Shown piece by piece: positions 8,059 through 16,285 of a DNA stretch of 64,000 nt. Made by a program: the position numbers and the translations under genes. Source of the stretch: Streptomyces sp. NBC_00464 (GTDB lineage Bacteria; Actinomycetota; Actinomycetes; Streptomycetales; Streptomycetaceae); contig NZ_CP107899.1 of NCBI RefSeq assembly GCF_036013915.1, forward strand, positions 558,001-622,000. The letters are read 5' to 3'. Position 1 is the first letter of the stretch; each line of letters opens with the position of its first letter. Under the pieces are notes generated by a model that worked only from the letters and a program-made list of their open reading frames with translations, did not search any database and was not told the DNA's origin.

Positions 8059-9078
8059 TCAGCTGCGCTCGGCGTCCCGCACCGTGCAGGTGTCCGTGTC
8101 CGCCGGGCACCAGTGCGTCCGCCCGCCCACGAGGTGGAGTTCGAGGTCCGCGCCCGCCATGCCGTTCCGGTCCAGGGCGGCGCGCAGCTCGGTGGGCGCG
8201 GGCTGGGGCGGGAGCCCCAGGACGCCGATGACGATGATGCCGTTGCGCGCCTCGACCGAGGCGATCTGCCACTTCCCGGTGGCGGCCCACTTCTCGGCCA
8301 CGGGCCGGGCGTCGGCGGCGAGCGACCGGTCGCGCGCGACGGTCACCGTGCCGGTCGTCAGAGGCACCGCGATCAGCAGGACGACCGTGGCTACGGCCAC
8401 CAGCGTCCACCCGTGGAACCGCCCTACGCTCAGACCCGACTCCTGGGCGGCCGCCCGGATCCCATAGACGAGGAAGACGACGGTGCCGGTCGCCACGATG
8501 GCGGCGACGTTGGTCCCGAACAGCAGGGCGGACTCGCTCGCGTCGTGATAGCGGCCGACCGTGATCAGCAGTCCCGTCACCGCGAGCGGCGGCACCAGCG
8601 AGATGGCGATCGCCACCCCGGGCAGGGTGTCGGAGATGTCGGCGCGCACGAGAGCGAACGCGCCGACCGTCCCCGTGGCCAGAGCGGCGAGCAGGTCGAT
8701 GAGCCTCGGGCTGATCCGGGAGGACACCTGACTGTTCGAGGCGAAGGCGTCGGGCGGGGAGACGATCCAGCCGAGCAGCATGCCGATGGCCACGACCGCC
8801 AGCGCGCCGCCCAGGACCAGCAGCGCGCACCGCACGACCTGCGGCCTGTCGGCGAGGACCAGCGCCAGCGCGCTGCCGAGGATGGGCGTCATCAACGGGG
8901 CGACGATCATCGCGCCGATGACCGTCGCCGTCGAATCGCCCACCACTCCGGCGCTCGCGATGACCGAGGCCAGCACGAGCAGTCCCCAGAAGCGGGTCGA
9001 ACTCGGGCTGCGCAGCGAACGTTCGATGAAGAGGGTGCTCGTCATCCTCTGGACGGCGACCGCGTCGACTGACGGCAT
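8059..9078 (-). CDS. DUF389 integral membrane protein
   Basis: A 339-residue protein with about six hydrophobic segments between residues 30 and 240, then a soluble tail of roughly 90 residues. The DUF389 signature is recognisable in SAGVVGDSTATVIGAMIVAPLMTPILG and DTLPGVAIAISLVPPLAVTG, which I give as positions 43-70 and 148-168. The family has no established function. An upstream in-frame GTG at 9144 exists, but ATG 9078 has GGGAGGGG ten bases upstream and is preferred. It is divergent from the alkylsulfatase gene, with AT-richer DNA in between. Confidence 0.82.
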   Translation of the reverse strand: MPSVDAVAVQRMTSTLFIERSLRSPSSTRFWGLLVLASVIASAGVVGDSTATVIGAMIVAPLMTPILGSALALVLADRPQVVRCALLVLGGALAVVAIGMLLGWIVSPPDAFASNSQVSSRISPRLIDLLAALATGTVGAFALVRADISDTLPGVAIAISLVPPLAVTGLLITVGRYHDASESALLFGTNVAAIVATGTVVFLVYGIRAAAQESGLSVGRFHGWTLVAVATVVLLIAVPLTTGTVTVARDRSLAADARPVAEKWAATGKWQIASVEARNGIIVIGVLGLPPQPAPTELRAALDRNGMAGADLELHLVGGRTHWCPADTDTCTVRDAERS

Positions 9079-9121
9079 GTCCGGTGTTCCCCTCCCGCCG
9101 ACGTACACAACCAGCACAAGG

Positions 9122-9156
9122 ACTATATGCAGATATGCACCCATTAACGCATATGC
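9122..9156. promoter_or_regulatory. AT-rich promoter region with ATATGC repeats
   Basis: In the gap between the divergent DUF389 and alkylsulfatase genes, ATATGC occurs at 9125-9130 and 9133-9138, and the 8-base palindrome GCATATGC at 9149-9156. On the minus strand TATAGT (9127 to 9122) is a plausible -10 element for the DUF389 gene, which would place the repeats over its -10/-35 region. The stretch is clearly AT-richer than its surroundings. The regulator is unknown. Confidence 0.4.
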
Positions 9157-9218
9157 TCCGCGCGTCCCTCAGCCGGCCGTGCCGGGCTTGATGCCCCCAC
9201 CGGACGGGTGATCCGTTC

Positions 9219-9228
9219 GGAGTACTCC
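9219..9228. promoter_or_regulatory. Palindrome upstream of the alkylsulfatase gene
   Basis: GGAGTACTCC, a perfect 10-base palindrome, lies 83 bases before the alkylsulfatase ATG, where an operator or activator site would be expected. It differs from the putative TetR sites at 15406 and 17859, so the same regulator is unlikely to bind all three. Confidence 0.3.
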
Positions 9229-9310
9229 CGATGGCAGCGGAGTGACCCTGCGGCAAGGCTGGCAGACAGGCGGCCGCCGGGCTGTCCAGTTTGCCGCGAG
9301 GGAGCGCATC

Positions 9311-11203
9311 ATGACCGGGAACACACAGTCCAAATCGGCTCAGCCCGCGATCAGCCGGTCCAACGATGAAGTCCTGCGACGCTTCCCCTTCGACGACACC
9401 CAGGACATGGACGCCGCCCGCCGTGGCTTCATGGGCACCGCACCCAGTGAGATCACGACGGCCGACGGCCGGGTGGTCTGGGACCTGGAGGCCTACGGCT
9501 TCCTCACGCAGGACTGCCCGCCCACGGCCAACCCGAGTCTGTGGCGGCAGAGCCGGCTCGTCGCCGAGCACGGGCTGTTCGAGGTCGTGGAGGGCATCTA
9601 CCAGATCCGCGGTTTCGACCTGTCGAACATGACGATCGTCGAGGGCGAGCGCGGCGTCCTGGTGATCGACCCGCTGATCTCCAGCGAGACCGCCGCCGCC
9701 GGCCTCGCCCTCTACCGAAGCCACCGGGGTGAACGGCCCGTGACGGGCGTGCTGTACACCCACAGCCATGTCGACCACTTCGGCGGTGTGAAGGGCGTGG
9801 TCACCGACGAGGAGGTCGCCGCCGGGGTCCCGGTGCTCGCGCCGGAGGGCTTCCTGGAGCACGCGGTCAGCGAGAACGTGTACGCGGGCACGGCGATGGC
9901 CCGCCGCGCCGCCTATATGTACGGGGCCGCTCTGCCGAAGGGCCCGCAGGGCCAGGTCGGCGCGGGTCTGGGACAGACGACGTCGACGGGTTCGGTCGGG
10001 CTCATCCCCCCGACGCTCGACATCACCCGCACGGGGCAGACCGAGACGGTCGACGGCATCCGGATGGTCTTCCAGCTCACCCCGGGCACGGAGGCCCCGT
10101 CCGAGCTCAACATCCACTTCCCCGACCACGCGGCCCTGTGCATGGCGGAGAACGCCACGCACAACCTGCACAACCTGCTGACGCTGCGGGGTGCGGAGGT
10201 CCGCGACCCCCGGGTCTGGGCCCGGTATCTCACCGAGGCGATCACCCTGTTCGGTGACGAGACGGACGTCGCGTTCGCCTCCCACCACTGGCCGACATGG
10301 GGGCGCGAGCGGGCGATGGGATTCCTCGCCGAACAGCGCGACCTGTACGCCTATCTGCACGACCAGACGCTCCGGATGATCAACCAGGGAATGACACCGC
10401 TGGAGATCGCCGAGGTGATCGAGATGCCTCCGGCGCTGGAGAAGGCCTGGCACACCCACGGCTACTACGGCTCCGTGAGCCACAACACCAAGGCCATCTA
10501 CCAGCGGTACCTGGGCTGGTTCGACGGCAACCCCGCGCATCTGTGGGAGCACCCGCCCGTGGAAGCGGCGAAGCGGTACGTCGAGTTCATGGGCGGTGCG
10601 CAGGAGGTGCTGCGGCGCGCACATGAGTCGTTCGCGGCCGGCGACTTCCGCTGGGTGGCGCAGGTCGTCAACCACGTCGTCTTCGCGGACCCGGTCAATG
10701 CCGAGGCCCTCAGCCTGCAGGCGGACGCACTGGAGCAGCTCGGATACGGCAGCGAGAACGGGACCTGGCGCAACTTCTACCTCATGGGCGCGCTGGAGCT
10801 GCGCCAGGGGCCCGTCGGTACGCCGACCGTCACGTCGTCCCCCGATTTCCTCCGTGTCCTCTCGCTCGACCAGCTCTTCGACGCGCTGTCCATCCGGGTG
10901 GACGGCCCGCGCAGCTGGGACGCGGACATCACCGTGCGCTGGAACGTGAACGGCTCGGGGCCCGTCACACTGCGGCTGCACAACGGAGTCCTGACCCACA
11001 CCGCGGGCAGCGGACGGGCGGTCGCCGATCCGGATGCCGAGGTCACCCTGGACGAGGCCGATCTGCGGTCCGTCCTGCTGGGGCTGCTTCCCCCGTCCGA
11101 ACTCGCGGGACATGCCACGGTCACCGGCGACGCCGCGAAGATCACCGAACTGCTCGGCCACCTCAGCGCCCCGGACCCGGACTTCGCCATCGTCACGCCC
11201 TGA
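9311..11203 (+). CDS. SdsA1-type alkyl sulfatase (metallo-beta-lactamase fold)
   Basis: A 630-residue protein, the usual length for group III alkylsulfatases. The metallo-beta-lactamase zinc motif THSHVDHFGG gives His151, His153, Asp155 and His156. Glu261 (TPGTEAPSELN) and Glu280 (CMAENATHN) match the second-metal residues of SdsA1. A dimerisation region follows, then a C-terminal SCP2-like domain (about 510-630) that binds the alkyl chain. The family hydrolyses dodecyl sulfate and related esters to alcohol and sulfate; many members are exported, but I see no clear signal peptide here. The ATG at 9311 has GAGGGAG upstream. It heads the surfactant-degradation region and ends at a strong terminator. 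Confidence 0.9.
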   Translation: MTGNTQSKSAQPAISRSNDEVLRRFPFDDTQDMDAARRGFMGTAPSEITTADGRVVWDLEAYGFLTQDCPPTANPSLWRQSRLVAEHGLFEVVEGIYQIRGFDLSNMTIVEGERGVLVIDPLISSETAAAGLALYRSHRGERPVTGVLYTHSHVDHFGGVKGVVTDEEVAAGVPVLAPEGFLEHAVSENVYAGTAMARRAAYMYGAALPKGPQGQVGAGLGQTTSTGSVGLIPPTLDITRTGQTETVDGIRMVFQLTPGTEAPSELNIHFPDHAALCMAENATHNLHNLLTLRGAEVRDPRVWARYLTEAITLFGDETDVAFASHHWPTWGRERAMGFLAEQRDLYAYLHDQTLRMINQGMTPLEIAEVIEMPPALEKAWHTHGYYGSVSHNTKAIYQRYLGWFDGNPAHLWEHPPVEAAKRYVEFMGGAQEVLRRAHESFAAGDFRWVAQVVNHVVFADPVNAEALSLQADALEQLGYGSENGTWRNFYLMGALELRQGPVGTPTVTSSPDFLRVLSLDQLFDALSIRVDGPRSWDADITVRWNVNGSGPVTLRLHNGVLTHTAGSGRAVADPDAEVTLDEADLRSVLLGLLPPSELAGHATVTGDAAKITELLGHLSAPDPDFAIVTP

Positions 11204-11219
11204 TCCGGCTCCTGCCATC

Positions 11220-11260
11220 CGCCCCCGGCTGCCGGGTGAGCACCCCGGCAGCCGGGGGCG
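11220..11260. terminator. Bidirectional terminator hairpin
   Basis: Perfect 17-base arms (11220-11236 and 11244-11260) with a 7-base loop, lying between the stop codons of the converging alkylsulfatase and aldehyde dehydrogenase genes. There is no U-tract, as is normal for Streptomyces terminators. Confidence 0.85.
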
Positions 11261-11278
11261 ACGGCTGTCGCCGAGGGC

Positions 11279-12991
11279 TCAGCCGCGCAGGGCGGAGAGG
11301 AAGATGCCGGGCAGCTTCCAGACCTTCGGTGCGGCGGTGAAGCCGGTGAGCCGCCGCATGGTCGTACGCCCGGTCCGGTTGGTGACGAAGTACGGCGGGC
11401 GCGGGGACAGCGAAGGCGATCCGCCGAACAGGCCGCGCGGTGACGGTGCGAAGGGGGCCCGGAGCACGGTCTTCTCCACGTCCTCCAGCATGAACGCGTT
11501 GTGCACGAAGCCGATGCCGCTGCCGATTTCCTGACGCGTGTGCCCCGGGAACGCTCCCCACGGGGTGTACCCGAGGAGGAAGCCGAACGCCGACCAGCAG
11601 TTGACCCCGAGGGTGCCGTAACGCAGTTCGGCGATGGCGGTGTTCACTGCGGTGCGGTGCGCGCGCTCGGTCCTGGGGTGGACCAGCAGGGTGGCGCCGA
11701 GGGTGCCCGGCAGGGTGTCGTTGGCGAAGTCGGTGGCCCTGCGCAGGAACGCGGCCGGGTCCCGGCCCTCCAGGCGCACCACTCCGAGCGCACTGGCGAA
11801 CACCTCGTCGGTGAGCATCGGGTCGTCGGAACGCGTGATGTCGGACACGAGCGCCCCGCACGCCGCTCCGGCAAGGAACTCGGCGTCGGGGTGCGCCTCG
11901 ACGACGTCACGCAGCCGTCCGGCCGCGCCCGGGTAGTAGTCGCCCCGGGGCGGGAGTTCGCGCAGGACCCTGCGGATCTCGTCGAGCAGCCGCTCCGTAC
12001 CGTCCCAGTCGCGCGGCACCACGAGGATCTGACTGGCGACGCAGTTGTGGCCGGAGTTGTTCATCTTGCTGGTGACGATGTGCTCGGCCTGGAAGCGCAG
12101 ATCGGCGTCGGTCCACGGCCCCGGGGTGACGATGCAGGGGCTGACTCCCCCGAGCTCACTGGTGAACGGCTTGTCGTTCAGGGGTGTGTCCTCGCGCCGG
12201 CGCTCTTCCGCCCGCGCGTCCGTACCCCAGACGATGGCGTCGTGCGTGCGCTCGCTCCCCGTCACATGGATGGTGTCGATGCCCTCGTGCGAGGTCAGGT
12301 GGGCCCCCTCGGCGGCGCCGCCGTCCACGAAGCGGACCCAACCGCGGTCCACGAACTCCGCGAACACCTTCTCGAAGTGCGGCCGGAGGTAGTCGTTGAC
12401 CGGGTTCATCTTCGCGATGACGACCTGGTTGTCCTGGTAGAGCTTGTGCACGATGTCGAGCGGGGTGATGGCCGCCACGTTCCCGGCCCCCAGCACCAGG
12501 GCGACGGCGGCCTTCCCGGGCCGGCCCCGGTAGGCACCGGCAGCGCGGGCGAGCACCTGCTCGCGTGTGGTGCCGGGCAGGGTCCACACCTGTGCGGAGA
12601 AGCCGCTCAGCAGCAGCCGGTCCGTGCCCGTGGCCGGGAAGACGTCGACCACGGTACGGCCGTCCCGGTCGCGGACGGCCCAGGACGGGACCGGGTCGCG
12701 CCCGTCGGACAGCCTGCGCAGTACGTGAAGGTAGGCGCTCACGGTCTGGGCCAGGGCCCAGGGCGCGGTGACCCAGTCCTCGGCGGCCCAGCGCGATCCG
12801 GCTTCGTAGCCCTTGGCGCGTGCCGCGTCGGCGACCATGGCGGGGGCGCCCTCGGCGATGCGGGGCAGCAGCCGTTCCAGCAGGCCGATCCGTTCGGCCG
12901 GCCCGGTCCGGGTCCAGGTGTCCATGCCCGCGCGCAGCGCGGTGACGGCGTGGTCCAGGGGTGCGGTGTCGAGTACCGGTGCGGCGCTCAC
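11279..12991 (-). CDS. Aldehyde dehydrogenase family protein
   Basis: A 570-residue protein, longer than the usual 480-500 of NAD(P)-dependent aldehyde dehydrogenases. The catalytic base is Glu279 in SELGGVSPC and the nucleophile Cys317 in NNSGHNCVAS. The nucleotide-binding segment is around VTGSERTHDAI. The extra length is an N-terminal helical stretch and a C-terminal tail ending LPGIFLSALRG. It would oxidise a fatty aldehyde to the acid. In this region such an aldehyde would come from the 2-oxoglutarate dioxygenase reaction on alkyl sulfates, or from oxidation of the alcohol released by the sulfatase. The start is GTG. It follows the MFS gene on the minus strand by 73 bases. Confidence 0.85.
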   Translation of the reverse strand: MSAAPVLDTAPLDHAVTALRAGMDTWTRTGPAERIGLLERLLPRIAEGAPAMVADAARAKGYEAGSRWAAEDWVTAPWALAQTVSAYLHVLRRLSDGRDPVPSWAVRDRDGRTVVDVFPATGTDRLLLSGFSAQVWTLPGTTREQVLARAAGAYRGRPGKAAVALVLGAGNVAAITPLDIVHKLYQDNQVVIAKMNPVNDYLRPHFEKVFAEFVDRGWVRFVDGGAAEGAHLTSHEGIDTIHVTGSERTHDAIVWGTDARAEERRREDTPLNDKPFTSELGGVSPCIVTPGPWTDADLRFQAEHIVTSKMNNSGHNCVASQILVVPRDWDGTERLLDEIRRVLRELPPRGDYYPGAAGRLRDVVEAHPDAEFLAGAACGALVSDITRSDDPMLTDEVFASALGVVRLEGRDPAAFLRRATDFANDTLPGTLGATLLVHPRTERAHRTAVNTAIAELRYGTLGVNCWSAFGFLLGYTPWGAFPGHTRQEIGSGIGFVHNAFMLEDVEKTVLRAPFAPSPRGLFGGSPSLSPRPPYFVTNRTGRTTMRRLTGFTAAPKVWKLPGIFLSALRG

Positions 12992-13064
12992 AGGAAGGCT
13001 CCTACGTATGGGGGCGGGGTGACCGGGGCGGACGGATCGTCGGCCCCGGGTGCGGCGGTGGGAG

Positions 13065-14360
13065 TCACCGTGCCAGCCGGGCGATGTCGCGGGCCGGGTC
13101 GATCAGAAGGAAGGACGCCGCTGCTCCGATCACGAGCAGCACGCCGGAGAGTGTGACGGCGAGGTGGTAGCCGTCGTTGCCCTGGGCGTCGACCAGTGCG
13201 CCGACGACTGCGGGTGCCGCGAGACCGGCGGCCGTGACCACCGCGTTCATCGCGCCCAGCGATCCGCCGCTCCGGCCGGCGGGGGCGAGTTCGGCGATCG
13301 TGGTCGCGGCGACCGTCGCGTAGGAGCCCCCGAGGCCGAAGCCCAGGGCCACCAGCACGGTCTTGCCCGTGGAACCGTCCACGAAGGTCTGGGCCAGCAG
13401 GCATGCGGCGCCCAGGGCGAGCAGCCAGCCGCCGACCCAGCCGCGCGCCCGGCGGCTGCCGGCCCCGCGGCGCATGAGCCGGCCGGTGATGCCGGCCTGG
13501 GCGAGCAGCGCCACGGCGCCGATCGCCCAGGGGACGACGATGAGGACGGCCGCCGTGTGCGCCGGGTGGCCGAGGGCGTTGCGCAGGTAGGACGGCAGCC
13601 AGACCAGCATCAGCGCCACCGACCAGTAGCTGGTGAAGTAGGCGAGGGTGGCCCCGATCCAGGTGCGCGTGGCAAGGATCCGTCCGTACGGAACGGGGGC
13701 CGGCGCGTCGGCGGCCGGCAACGCCCGCTTCTCCTCGGTGCGGTGGTCGCCGTCCGCGCCGAACAGCTTCCAGGCCAGGGCCCATACGAGACCGGCCCCG
13801 GCGAGCACCCACAGCGCGGCTCGCCAGCCGTGGTGCTCGATGACCCAGGACAGGCCGGGCGCGGAGACGATGACGCCGAGCGTCACGCCGAGGGTGATCA
13901 GGGCGCCGGGCAGATTACGCCGGTGGTTGGGGAACCAGGCCAGGGTCGCCTGTTGGGCGACGGGGAAGGCCGGTCCCTCCGCGGCGCCGAGGACCACGCG
14001 TGAGGTGACGAGTACGGCCAGCCCGCCGCCGATCGCCGCGGGCGCCTGGGCCACCGACCACAGCAGCGCCATCACCAGGAGCAGCAGCCTGGGCGACACC
14101 CGGTCGGCGACGAGCCCGACGACGACGGCGGAGAGCGAGAAGAGCAGGAAGAACGCGCTGTTCGCGAGGCCGAACTGGGTCGCGCTCAGATGGAGGTCGG
14201 CGCGGATTTCGTCGGCGGCCAGACCCAGCACGGACTTGTCCGCGAAGTTGACCATCATGAAGACCACGAGCAGCCCGGTCACGGTCCAGGCCTTGGCGCC
14301 GCCGCCGGGGTGATCTGTGGTCCCGGAGGACCGCTGGGACAGAGTCGGTGCCGTGTTCAT
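13065..14360 (-). CDS. MFS transporter, anion:cation symporter-like
   Basis: A 431-residue protein with twelve predicted membrane segments and a central hydrophilic loop (about 200-230). The MFS motif A-like sequence is GLVADRVSPRLLLL after the second helix. The opening FMMVNFADKSVLGLAADEI resembles the ACS subfamily, which imports organic anions. Located between the 2-oxoglutarate dioxygenase and aldehyde dehydrogenase genes on the same strand, it is a good candidate for uptake of an organosulfate or export of a product. The substrate is inferred from context only. Confidence 0.8.
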   Translation of the reverse strand: MNTAPTLSQRSSGTTDHPGGGAKAWTVTGLLVVFMMVNFADKSVLGLAADEIRADLHLSATQFGLANSAFFLLFSLSAVVVGLVADRVSPRLLLLVMALLWSVAQAPAAIGGGLAVLVTSRVVLGAAEGPAFPVAQQATLAWFPNHRRNLPGALITLGVTLGVIVSAPGLSWVIEHHGWRAALWVLAGAGLVWALAWKLFGADGDHRTEEKRALPAADAPAPVPYGRILATRTWIGATLAYFTSYWSVALMLVWLPSYLRNALGHPAHTAAVLIVVPWAIGAVALLAQAGITGRLMRRGAGSRRARGWVGGWLLALGAACLLAQTFVDGSTGKTVLVALGFGLGGSYATVAATTIAELAPAGRSGGSLGAMNAVVTAAGLAAPAVVGALVDAQGNDGYHLAVTLSGVLLVIGAAASFLLIDPARDIARLAR

Positions 14361-14410
14361 GGGTCCTCCGTGAGGGGGCGGGCGGGGCAGGAGTGGCTAC
14401 GGGGAGGGGC

Positions 14411-14444
14411 GGTCCGCGCGACGGGATGTCACGCCGCGCGGACC
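14411..14444 (-). terminator. Terminator-like hairpin after the dioxygenase gene
   Basis: Arms GGTCCGCGCG / CGCGCGGACC (14411-14420 and 14435-14444) with a 14-base loop, just beyond the dioxygenase stop at 14453. It may only attenuate, since the MFS gene follows on the same strand within 100 bases. Confidence 0.6.
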
Positions 14445-14452
14445 TCGGGCGT

Positions 14453-15382
14453 TCAGGACAGCGGTACTCCGGCGACGGCGATGCGCTCCATCACCCGGCG
14501 CTGCGGGTAGTAGTCGCTGATCGCGTAGTGCTGGGTGGCGATGTTGTCCCAGATCGCCACGGAGTCCTGCTCCCAGTGGAAGCGGACCTGGAACTCGGGG
14601 ACACGGGCCTGGAGCACCAGTTCGTCCAGGAGTTCGCGGCTCTCGGCGTCGGACAGGCCCACGATGCGGGTGGTGAAAGGCTCGTTGACGTAGAGGAGCT
14701 TGCGGCCGCTGCGCGGGTGGCGCACCACGACCGGGTGCTCGACCGGCGGCAGGCTCTCGCGGAAGTGTGCGATCTGTTCCTCGGTCATGGTCGAACCCCA
14801 GCTGGGCACCCAGTCGTGCACGGCGGTGAGGTCCTCGATGCGTGCCTTCATCGCGTCGGAGAGGTTGTCGTACGCGGCGCCCATGTCGGCCCACATGGTG
14901 TCGCCCCCGGCGGCCGGCACCTCGACGGAGCGCAGGACCGAACCGAGCGCGGGTGCGGCCATGAAGGAGTGGTCGCTGTGCCAGATGTTCTCGTTGCCGA
15001 CGGCCATCGCGTCCTTGGCGAGCCGTGACACGCCCACCGTCTCGGACTTCGGGAAGAACGGGTTGACCTCCGGCGGACCCCAGACCGCGGCCAGGTCCAG
15101 GTGGTGCTGCGGCTCCAGGCCGGTCTGCCCGCGGAAGAAGATCACCTTCCACTCGATCAGGGCCTGCCGCAGTTCCTCGGCGAGCGCCTCGTCGATCGGC
15201 CGGGACAGGTCGACACCGGTGACCTCCGCCCCGATGTGCGGGGTCAGCGGGCTGATGCCGAGGATCCGGTACTGCGGCGTCTCCGCGCCCGGTGCGAGGC
15301 GCTCCAGGGTCCGGCGGCCGTAGCGCATCAGCGGCTTGTCGAGTACGGGCTTCGGACCATCGGTGGTGGCGGTGGCAGCCAT
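14453..15382 (-). CDS. 2-oxoglutarate-dependent dioxygenase, TauD/alkylsulfatase (AtsK-like) family
   Basis: A 309-residue Fe(II)/2-oxoglutarate dioxygenase. Metal ligands are His135 and Asp137 in WHSDHSF and His285 in ATQHYAISD, with the 2-oxoglutarate-binding Arg at 295/296 in PQRRVME. The family includes taurine dioxygenase and the alkylsulfatase AtsK, which cleave C-S or C-O-S bonds oxidatively to give sulfite or sulfate plus an aldehyde. The neighbouring alkylsulfatase, aldehyde dehydrogenase and acyl-CoA ligase favour an alkyl sulfate or sulfonate substrate. The start at 15382 has GGGAGGA five bases upstream; earlier in-frame starts would run through the promoter described next. Confidence 0.87.
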   Translation of the reverse strand: MAATATTDGPKPVLDKPLMRYGRRTLERLAPGAETPQYRILGISPLTPHIGAEVTGVDLSRPIDEALAEELRQALIEWKVIFFRGQTGLEPQHHLDLAAVWGPPEVNPFFPKSETVGVSRLAKDAMAVGNENIWHSDHSFMAAPALGSVLRSVEVPAAGGDTMWADMGAAYDNLSDAMKARIEDLTAVHDWVPSWGSTMTEEQIAHFRESLPPVEHPVVVRHPRSGRKLLYVNEPFTTRIVGLSDAESRELLDELVLQARVPEFQVRFHWEQDSVAIWDNIATQHYAISDYYPQRRVMERIAVAGVPLS

Positions 15383-15405
15383 GGGTTCCTCCCACAATCG
15401 ACGTT

Positions 15406-15449
15406 GATTACGTAACCGGCAGTATCGATATTGCGCGACGACGGGGCAA
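15406..15449 (-). promoter_or_regulatory. Promoter with overlapping TetR-type operator for the dioxygenase gene
   Basis: Reading the minus strand: -35 TTGCCC (15449-15444), a 17-base spacer, -10 GATACT (15426-15421), then GGTTACGTAATC (15417-15406), whose core TTACGTAA is a perfect palindrome. The operator would sit across the transcription start, a classic repression site. The TetR gene immediately upstream (15624-16226) is the obvious candidate to bind it. The proximity and palindrome are seen; the regulatory link is inferred. Confidence 0.55.
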
Positions 15450-15623
15450 GGGGTCCGAGGAAAAAGATTCCTGGGCGCCCGCAAGCCGGTGGGCGTACCG
15501 GACATCACGTCACCGGAGGGACGAACCGGATGATCGGACGCGGCCGGAAACGGGCGCAGCAGAGCCACCGCCCCACGTCAACGCGGGTGCGGGAAAAGGG
15601 TGTTGGCGGGGCGCCCTACCGGT

Positions 15624-16226
15624 TCATGCGGGAACGCCGACCGCGCGGCCGATCAGGTCCACCACGGATGCGACGAGCGCGTCGTCCGGCACCTGCTGTT
15701 CACCGACCAGCCGGAACAGCAACGACGCGGCGACCAGCGTCGTCGCGGCGGCCAGGTCGGCGTCCGGCCGCACGTCGCCCCGGGCGACACCGCGCTCCAG
15801 CACATGCCGGGTCTCACTCGTCACCCGTGCCGTGTAGGCCCGGTAGTCGTCGGGTTCCGCCTCGGTCTCCGCCGCGGCGCCGATCACCCCGGCGAGCAAC
15901 CGGCCGACACCGGGCTGCCGGTACGCCTGGGCGCGTGCCGTCAGCACGGCGTGCAGCTCGGCACGGAAATCCCCCATGTCGGGCACGGTCAACGGCCCGA
16001 TGCGCGACTCGGCCGCGGCGATGATCAGATCCTGCTTGGTGGACCAGCGGCGGTACATGGCGGGCTTGCTCACACCGGCGCGTGCCGCCACGGCGTCCAT
16101 GGTCAGGGCGCTCATGCCGCTCTCCGCCACCAGGGCGACGACGGCGTCCAGGACCGCGCCCGTGACGCGCTCCTCCCGGGGCCGGCCCGGCCCCCGGCGC
16201 GACTGCTTCATCCGCTGCTCGACCAT
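15624..16226 (-). CDS. TetR family transcriptional regulator
   Basis: A 200-residue protein. After a basic lead (MKQSRRGPGRPREERV) comes the TetR N-terminal HTH: ALTMDAVAARAGVSKPAMYRRW near residues 43-64, with the YRRWSTKQDLI ending typical of AcrR/TetR helix 3-4. The C-terminal ligand-binding half has no recognisable specificity. The ATG at 16226 was chosen; ATG 16211 is an alternative and neither has a strong ribosome site. It is encoded just upstream of the dioxygenase gene and in the same direction. It probably represses that gene through the palindrome at 15406, with a substrate-derived inducer. Confidence 0.85.
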   Translation of the reverse strand: MVEQRMKQSRRGPGRPREERVTGAVLDAVVALVAESGMSALTMDAVAARAGVSKPAMYRRWSTKQDLIIAAAESRIGPLTVPDMGDFRAELHAVLTARAQAYRQPGVGRLLAGVIGAAAETEAEPDDYRAYTARVTSETRHVLERGVARGDVRPDADLAAATTLVAASLLFRLVGEQQVPDDALVASVVDLIGRAVGVPA

Positions 16227-16285
16227 GCCGTGACCATACGCGGGCACGGCGGACCGCCCCTCGAAGGGGGCCGGGCTCCTTGCGG

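Noticed and set aside
1266..11218. Very long minus-strand open frames (for example 1266-3191 and 7403-11218) rich in Arg, Gly and Pro
   Set aside because: They run antisense through genes with clear motifs (methyltransferase, amidase, alkylsulfatase) and have the composition typical of GC-rich shadow frames. No conserved motif or ribosome site supports them.
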